From the NCBI GenBank assembly GCA_002104905.1, contig MCFE01000133.1:94505-158504 (forward strand): DNA of 64,000 nt, written 5' to 3'. The position numbers were made by a program, and so were the translations under genes. Positions 59,790 to 64,000 of this stretch are shown piece after piece; position 1 is the first letter of the stretch, and every line of letters begins with the position of its first letter. A model generated the notes under the pieces. The model was not told where the DNA came from and made no database searches. It saw only the letters and a program-made list of their open reading frames with translations. The DNA comes from Basidiobolus meristosporus CBS 931.73. Lineage: Eukaryota > Basidiobolomycota > Basidiobolomycetes > Basidiobolales > Basidiobolaceae.

Positions 59790-60591
59790 CTTTTTACACA
59801 ATAGCAATGAATCCCAGCCAGAAAGGCTTGCTTGGGAGACAACAGAACCCCTTACTGATGGACAGGGAGCTATCCAAGGAAACTTCTAAGCTAATGAAGG
59901 AAGCCATAAGCTAGCTCTCAGAGTGACACTCTATTTACCATAAGTAGCCAAGAACCTATTATCTGTAAGCAAGGCCCCAGTAGAGGGCTCAGTTTTAGTT
60001 ATGACAGTTCTGAATGCAGGTTCACTGATAAGAATGGTGCTCATGTTACCTTGGGTATCAGAGATCCAAATCATTACAAGCAAACTTGTGCTAAATAATA
60101 TCTGTAAGCCAAAATAAGTAGCATATTTGAAGAAACATCAATGCTTTGGCTCCAGAGATTTGAATATATGAATCTGGATTATTAGAGCAAAATGATATAA
60201 TATCAGATAATCTCCAGAATAAAAATTGATCACACAGCAAATTTGAGGTGCTGCTAAGCCTGTATATATGAGAAACAAGCCAGACAATCATTCAAGAGCT
60301 TTAGATTAATTGAAGTCAAAAAAAAGCTTCATCAAGTTCTCTCCAATCTATGTGGACCTGTGAAGAATTTATCCTCAGGTGAATAGAAGTATGTAATCAC
60401 ACTTATTAATGATTATACAAGATACATGTGGATCTACTACATGGAGAGAAAGGAAGGAGCTTGGACTAAGCTCAGGGAAGTGCAAGACACCTTGCAAAGA
60501 GAAACTAGTGAAAATATCAAGAAAATATGGTCTGACAATGGTGCAAAATAACCTCAAAACTCTTCATTCACTTGTGCCAAGCATACAGAAT
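59790..60591 (+). pseudogene. Older copia copy, continuation right of the nested element
   Basis: Protease-distal and integrase-start sequence in decayed form: counterparts of EGTIQVNLRSSEGSHTL, AKNLLSVSKA, LGIRD, the GAG-pre-integrase segment and YTWVYFMERKE (60430-60460). It stops abruptly at 60591 in the region before the integrase DDE residues, where telomere-type sequence begins. No 3' LTR. Confidence 0.75.
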
Positions 60592-60604
60592 TTAGGGTTA
60601 GGGG
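60592..60604 (+). repeat. Interstitial telomere repeat 1
   Basis: TTAGGGTTAGGGG, two telomere units at the exact end of the copia remnant. The minus-strand transcript of the next module would end here, downstream of its AATAAA at 60633-60638. Confidence 0.75.
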
Positions 60605-60632
60605 AGGGAAAGTCACCAAGGTAGGTGAAATC

Positions 60633-60638
60633 TTTATT
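60633..60638 (-). terminator. Poly(A) signal of inner subtelomeric module
   Basis: AATAAA on the minus strand, about 30 bases before the interstitial telomere repeat. Confidence 0.5.
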
Positions 60639-60726
60639 TGATTGCAGACAAGTCTAACTACAAATAAAGAAGCCAGCTGGGAATAGAAGATTCCCAAAGT
60701 AAACACTAAGTTGAATATGAATAAAT

Positions 60727-61455
60727 CTAAGCTAAAGTTAAAGCAGTATCCCAGAGTACACTGGAGTTCAGGTTCATGGGGGAGTGAAGTAGATAAGCTT
60801 GAGAGATATAATAATCTTTGAGGAAGTGGGTAACAGCAGGTGAAGGGGAGTTTTTGATAAGTGAAGTGAATCTTGAGAGCAAAGATTCCTCTAATGAGAA
60901 GGTCTTGTATACTGGAGAATCAGGAAACTCTTTAAAGGCATGGTCAGTAGGTTCCCAGTAAAACTGGTCAGAGACATTTTGAGAGAACTCTTTAGCAATA
61001 CTTTTGTCAAGTACTACCTCCAGAGTGTGATTGTTGATAAATCTCATGTTAACAATCTTGGATAAATTGTAACCTTGTTGCTTGAGATACATCCTATGCT
61101 CAGATATAGGAATGAACTCCACATTGGCAAAGTAGCAGACAGCCCAGTCAGTAGCAGGAGGCAAATCAGAAGTAGCAGGAAACTTTCTTTTAGTCTTGGG
61201 AGGAGCAGCAGGATGTCTTGAGGAAGCAGGAACAGGCTTTTTGACAGCTTCAGAGTAGGAAGAGTGAGCAGGAGCAGATGATTCTTGGAGAGTCTTGTTG
61301 ACAGGAACAGCTGGCAGAGAGACAATAGATTCTTGCAGATCAGAGAAGGCAGAAAACAGCTTTTGAACTTGTTTCTTGAGTAAAGCATTTTCAGCTTCAA
61401 CAAGTGCAAGCCTATCCTCAAGGAAGGAAATCTGAAGGGAATGGAGTGAAGGCAT
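60727..61455 (-). CDS. Subtelomeric coiled-coil protein, possibly ORF1 of a non-LTR-type element
   Basis: An intact 242-aa frame from ATG 61455 to the stop at 60727. Residues about 8-45 form a leucine-rich coiled coil (LQISFLEDRLALVEAENALL). A Ser/Pro/Ala/Lys linker (50-95) follows, then a compact domain from about 100 (AVCYFANVEFIPISEHRMYL, SKIVNMRFINNHTLEVVLD). Coiled coil plus a small RNA-binding-like domain is the build of LINE ORF1 proteins; I am reminded of ORF1-like proteins in fungal retroelements but cannot prove homology. No reverse transcriptase follows: only about 120 bp separate the stop from interstitial telomere repeat 1. The start lies 26 bases below a G/C-rich box, and 101-bp repeats fill the upstream side. 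It reads away from the telomere. Confidence 0.6.
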   Translation of the reverse strand: MPSLHSLQISFLEDRLALVEAENALLKKQVQKLFSAFSDLQESIVSLPAVPVNKTLQESSAPAHSSYSEAVKKPVPASSRHPAAPPKTKRKFPATSDLPPATDWAVCYFANVEFIPISEHRMYLKQQGYNLSKIVNMRFINNHTLEVVLDKSIAKEFSQNVSDQFYWEPTDHAFKEFPDSPVYKTFSLEESLLSRFTSLIKNSPSPAVTHFLKDYYISQAYLLHSPMNLNSSVLWDTALTLA

Positions 61456-61480
61456 AAGAAATAAGAAGAAGAGGGTAAGA

Positions 61481-61500
61481 TGGGGTGGGTGGGTGGGAAA
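61481..61500 (-). promoter_or_regulatory. Shared G-rich box of subtelomeric module 1
   Basis: TGGGGTGGGTGGGTGGGAAA on the plus strand (four G runs, quadruplex-capable). It is identical to 63474-63493. It stands between the tandem array and the ORF start, the position of a promoter or 5' end in the minus-strand direction. Role inferred. Confidence 0.55.
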
Positions 61501-62848
61501 ATTAGCAGGGAGAAGAGAAGGAAGGAGAAAAATTCCAGAAGTCAGAATTTATAGATGGATGGACAAGGGTAGATGGATGGATTATTCCTGGGTTAGGAAA
61601 ATTAGCAGGGAGAAGAGAAGGAAGGAGCAAAAATTCCAGAAGTCAGAATTTATAGATGGATGGACAAGGGTAGATGGATGGATTATTCCTGGGTTAGGAA
61701 AATTAGCAGGGAGAAGAGAAGGAAGGAGCAAAAATTCCAGAAGTCAGAATTTATAGATGGATGGACAAGGGTAGATGGATGGATTATTCCTGGGTTAGGA
61801 AAATTAGCAGGGAGAAGAGAAGGAAGGAGCAAAAATTCCAGAAGTCAGAATTTATAGATGGATGGACAAGGGTAGATGGATGGATTATTCCTGGGTTAGG
61901 AAAATTAGCAGGGAGAAGAGAAGGAAGGAGCAAAAATTCCAGAAGTCAGAATTTATAGATGGATGGACAAGGGTAGATGGATGGATTATTCCTGGGTTAG
62001 GAAAATTAGCAGGGAGAAGAGAAGGAAGGAGCAAAAATTCCAGAAGTCAGAATTTATAGATGGATGGACAAGGGTAGATGGATGGATTATTCCTGGGTTA
62101 GGAAAATTAGCAGGGAGAAGAGAAGGAAGGAGCAAAAATTCCAGAAGTCAGAATTTATAGATGGATGGACAAGGGTAGATGGATGGATTATTCCTGGGTT
62201 AGGAAAATTAGCAGGGAGAAGAGAAGGAAGGAGCAAAAATTCCAGAAGTCAGAATTTATAGATGGATGGACAAGGGTAGATGGATGGATTATTCCTGGGT
62301 TAGGAAAATTAGCAGGGAGAAGAGAAGGAAGGAGCAAAAATTCCAGAAGTCAGAATTTATAGATGGATGGACAAGGGTAGATGGATGGATTATTCCTGGG
62401 TTAGGAAAATTAGCAGGGAGAAGAGAAGGAAGGAGCAAAAATTCCAGAAGTCAGAATTTATAGATGGACAGGTAGATGGATGGATTATTCCTGGGTTAGG
62501 AAAATTAGCAGGGAGAAGAGAAGGAAGGAGCAAAAATTCCAGAAGTCAGAATTTATAGATGGATGGACAAGGGTAGATGGATGGATTATTCCTGGGTTAG
62601 GAAAATTAGCAGGGAGAAGAGAAGGAAGGAGCAAAAATTCCAGAAGTCAGAATTTATAGATGGATGGACAAGGGTAGATGGATGGATTATTCCTGGGTTA
62701 GGAAAATTAGCAGGGAGAAGAGAAGGAAGGAGCAAAAATTCCAGAAGTCAGAATTTATAGATGGATGGACAAGGGTAGATGGATGGACAAGGGTAGATGG
62801 ATGGACAAGGGTAGATGGATGGATTATTCCTGGGTTAGGAAAATTAGC
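61497..62848. repeat. Tandem array of a 101-bp unit, about 13 copies
   Basis: Unit runs from GAAAATTAGCAGGGAGAAG through TTCCAGAAGTCAGAATTTATAG and GATGGATGGACAAGGGTAG to TTCCTGGGTTAG. Unit starts (ATTAGCAGG) at 61501, 61600, 61701, 61802, 61903, 62004, 62105, 62206, 62307, 62408, 62503, 62604 and 62705. Copies are near-identical; one (62408) is 6 bp shorter, and the last has two extra GGATGGACAAGGGTAGAT-type steps (62761-62820). The 65-codon plus-strand frames seen in each unit are by-products: 101 is not a multiple of three and each ends at the next unit. Confidence 0.95.
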
Positions 62849-62862
62849 TTAGGGTTAGGGTT
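62849..62862 (+). repeat. Interstitial telomere repeat 2
   Basis: TTAGGGTTAGGGTT between the end of the 101-bp array and the outer module. On the minus strand AATAAA (62870-62875) lies just upstream of it, the same order as at interstitial repeat 1. Confidence 0.8.
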
Positions 62863-63473
62863 CTAGTGCTTTATTGGGAAATTTGCACAAGGAGTGCAAT
62901 CTTGAAATATGACAAAGTCATATGAGTATAGCAACTATTATAAAATGAAAACTACTTTGCCAGTAAAAGGGGTGAAGGAAACTGTAAAAGCTATAAAGGA
63001 AAAGCTGGGGACACAAGAAATTTACAGTACCATTCATTGCCCTACACTGCAAGTAAGCTCAAGGAACATAAGGGGAAGCTTTACCAGACTGAACTAAAGA
63101 ATCTTGCTTCAGATCACAAAGGAAACAATGAGGACTGCAGAAGCTTTAAAGGAAACCAAGGTTCCCATGGTGATGGCTGACTGGGAAATCTACAGAAGCA
63201 TTCACTGATCCAAAAGAAAGAGGCAAGAGGCTAGAGTAATGTCATCAAAAGAAAATGAACCATAAGCTGAAGTTCAGGCACATGTATCAAGTCCAATCAT
63301 GCCAAAGACAGCTGCAGAAGCTTGAAAGGAAACAGAAAGTCTCCATTGGGGTGACTCCAGGGGAAATCCACAGTCAGCCCTTTACATCACCAGAGGTGGG
63401 CAGTGCCTGAAAGAAAGGAAAGAAAGAGCAAGAGAAAAGGGAAGGAGAGAAGGAAAAAGGAACGAGAGAAGAA
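62863..63473 (-). other. Outer subtelomeric module, body without a clear gene
   Basis: About 610 bp. The longest open stretch (62 codons, plus, 62909-63097) has no motifs and none of note is on the minus strand. Three degenerate copies of a segment are visible (AAAGCTATAAAGGAAAAGCTGG at about 62987, AGAAGCTTTAAAGGAAACCAAGG at about 63140, AGAAGCTTGAAAGGAAACAGAAAG at about 63317), each followed by GGAAATC or AGAAATTTACAG. Purine-rich at 63408-63473. Orientation is given by analogy to the inner module. Confidence 0.5.
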
Positions 63474-63493
63474 TGGGGTGGGTGGGTGGGAAA
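63474..63493 (-). promoter_or_regulatory. Shared G-rich box of subtelomeric module 2
   Basis: Same 20 bases as 61481-61500, again exactly between body and tandem array, although body and array sequences differ between the modules. Confidence 0.55.
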
Positions 63494-63805
63494 TCTTATA
63501 GGTGAAGGATCTTGTTAAAGATCACATCACTAGGTTAGGGGAGATTGTTAGGGAAGGAGCATCAGGTCAGAAGACCCAATCTTATAGGTGAAGGATCTTG
63601 TTAAAGATCACATCACTAGGTTAGGGGAGATTGTTAGGGAAGGAGCATCAGGTCAGAAGACCCAATCTTATAGGTGAAGGATTTTGTTAAAGATCACATC
63701 ACTAGGTTAGGGGAGATTGTTAGGGAAGGAGCATCAGGTCAGAAGACCCAATCTTATAGGTGAAGGATCTTGTTAAAGATCACATCACTAGGTTAGGGGA
63801 GATTG
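63492..63805. repeat. Tandem array of an 86-bp unit, about 3.6 copies
   Basis: Units start at AATCTTATAGGTGAAGG: 63492, 63578, 63664 and 63750, a constant 86-bp step with one or two substitutions. Each contains CTAGGTTAGGGGAGATTGTTAGGG. The last copy stops at its internal TTAGGG, from which the terminal telomere continues without a join. Confidence 0.95.
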
Positions 63806-64000
63806 TTAGGGTTAGGGTTAGGGTTAGGGTTAGGGTTAGGTTAGGGTTAGGGTTAGGGTTAGGGTTAGGGTTAGGGTTAGGGTTAGGTTAGGGTTAGGGT
63901 TAGGGTTAGGGTTAGGGTTAGGGTTAGGGTTAGGGTTAGGGTTAGGGTTAGGGTTAGGGTTAGGGTTAGGGTTAGGGTTAGGGTTAGGGTTAGGGTTAGG
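63806..64000 (+). repeat. Telomere, (TTAGGG)n
   Basis: 195 bp of TTAGGG to the window edge, G-rich strand 5'->3' toward the end as expected for a right chromosome end. Two shortened TTAGG units occur, at 63836-63840 and 63883-63887. Confidence 0.98.

Noticed and set aside
61493-62852. Series of 62-87-codon plus-strand frames starting MDKGRWMDYSW
   Set aside because: They are the same 101-bp unit read repeatedly; the unit length is not a multiple of three and each frame ends in the next unit. Repeat, not genes.
1-64000. CRISPR arrays, bacterial operons, Shine-Dalgarno sites
   Set aside because: Spliceosomal introns, LTR retroelements and TTAGGG telomere make this a eukaryotic nuclear chromosome end; the tandem arrays have no spacers.
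1-64000. tRNA and rRNA genes
   Set aside because: I looked for B-box-like GGTTCGAATCC patterns and rRNA landmarks in the intergenic regions and found none I could support.

Overview
The window is the end of a fungal chromosome. The last 195 bases are (TTAGGG)n, the standard telomere repeat of most fungi. The host genes have short introns (about 50-145 bp, mostly 53-70) with GT...AG ends and CTAAC/CTGAC-like branch sites. The gene set (exosome helicase MTR4, SIP5, a formate/nitrite transporter, a SERCA Ca2+ pump, an HMG-box factor, an ATRX/ARIP4-like SNF2 ATPase and a secreted binding-protein-like gene) fits a non-yeast fungus, possibly an early-diverging lineage. The species cannot be fixed from this sequence.

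Layout. 1-26.9 kb is AT-rich and made almost wholly of decayed transposons: several copies of one Ty1/copia family (LTR about 349 bp, TGTTG...CAACA), a full-length but mutated Ty3/gypsy element (10342-18190, LTRs 387 bp, target duplication GAGTT) with an extra third ORF, a Tnp2/CACTA-like transposase remnant, and solo LTRs with clean 5-bp target duplications. 26.9-51.0 kb is a single-copy gene island: MTR4, SIP5 and the FNT transporter on the minus strand; SERCA, the triple-HMG gene and the SNF2 gene on the plus strand; and a GPI-anchored binding-protein-like gene convergent with SNF2. 51.0-53.3 kb has no gene I can support. 53.3-60.6 kb is copia again, with the best-preserved copy (55099-59789) nested inside an older one. 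60.6-64.0 kb is the subtelomere: two consecutive modules with the same minus-strand architecture (tandem repeats, a shared C-rich/G-rich 20-mer, body, AATAAA, then two CCCTAA repeats), the inner one encoding a 242-aa coiled-coil protein, followed by the terminal telomere.

The most notable observations are: (i) the two telomere-bounded subtelomeric modules, which look like end-attached, HeT-A-like elements; (ii) a copia primer-binding site that matches the anticodon arm of a CAU-anticodon tRNA-Met (half-tRNA priming) and contains the gag start codon; (iii) a one-base frameshift exactly in the DEGH motif of the otherwise intact SNF2 gene; (iv) a gypsy element whose disabling mutations are mostly CpG-to-TpG.

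All coordinates, splice sites and homology calls come from reading the sequence; no database search was possible. Intron boundaries were chosen so that frames and family motifs join without gaps.
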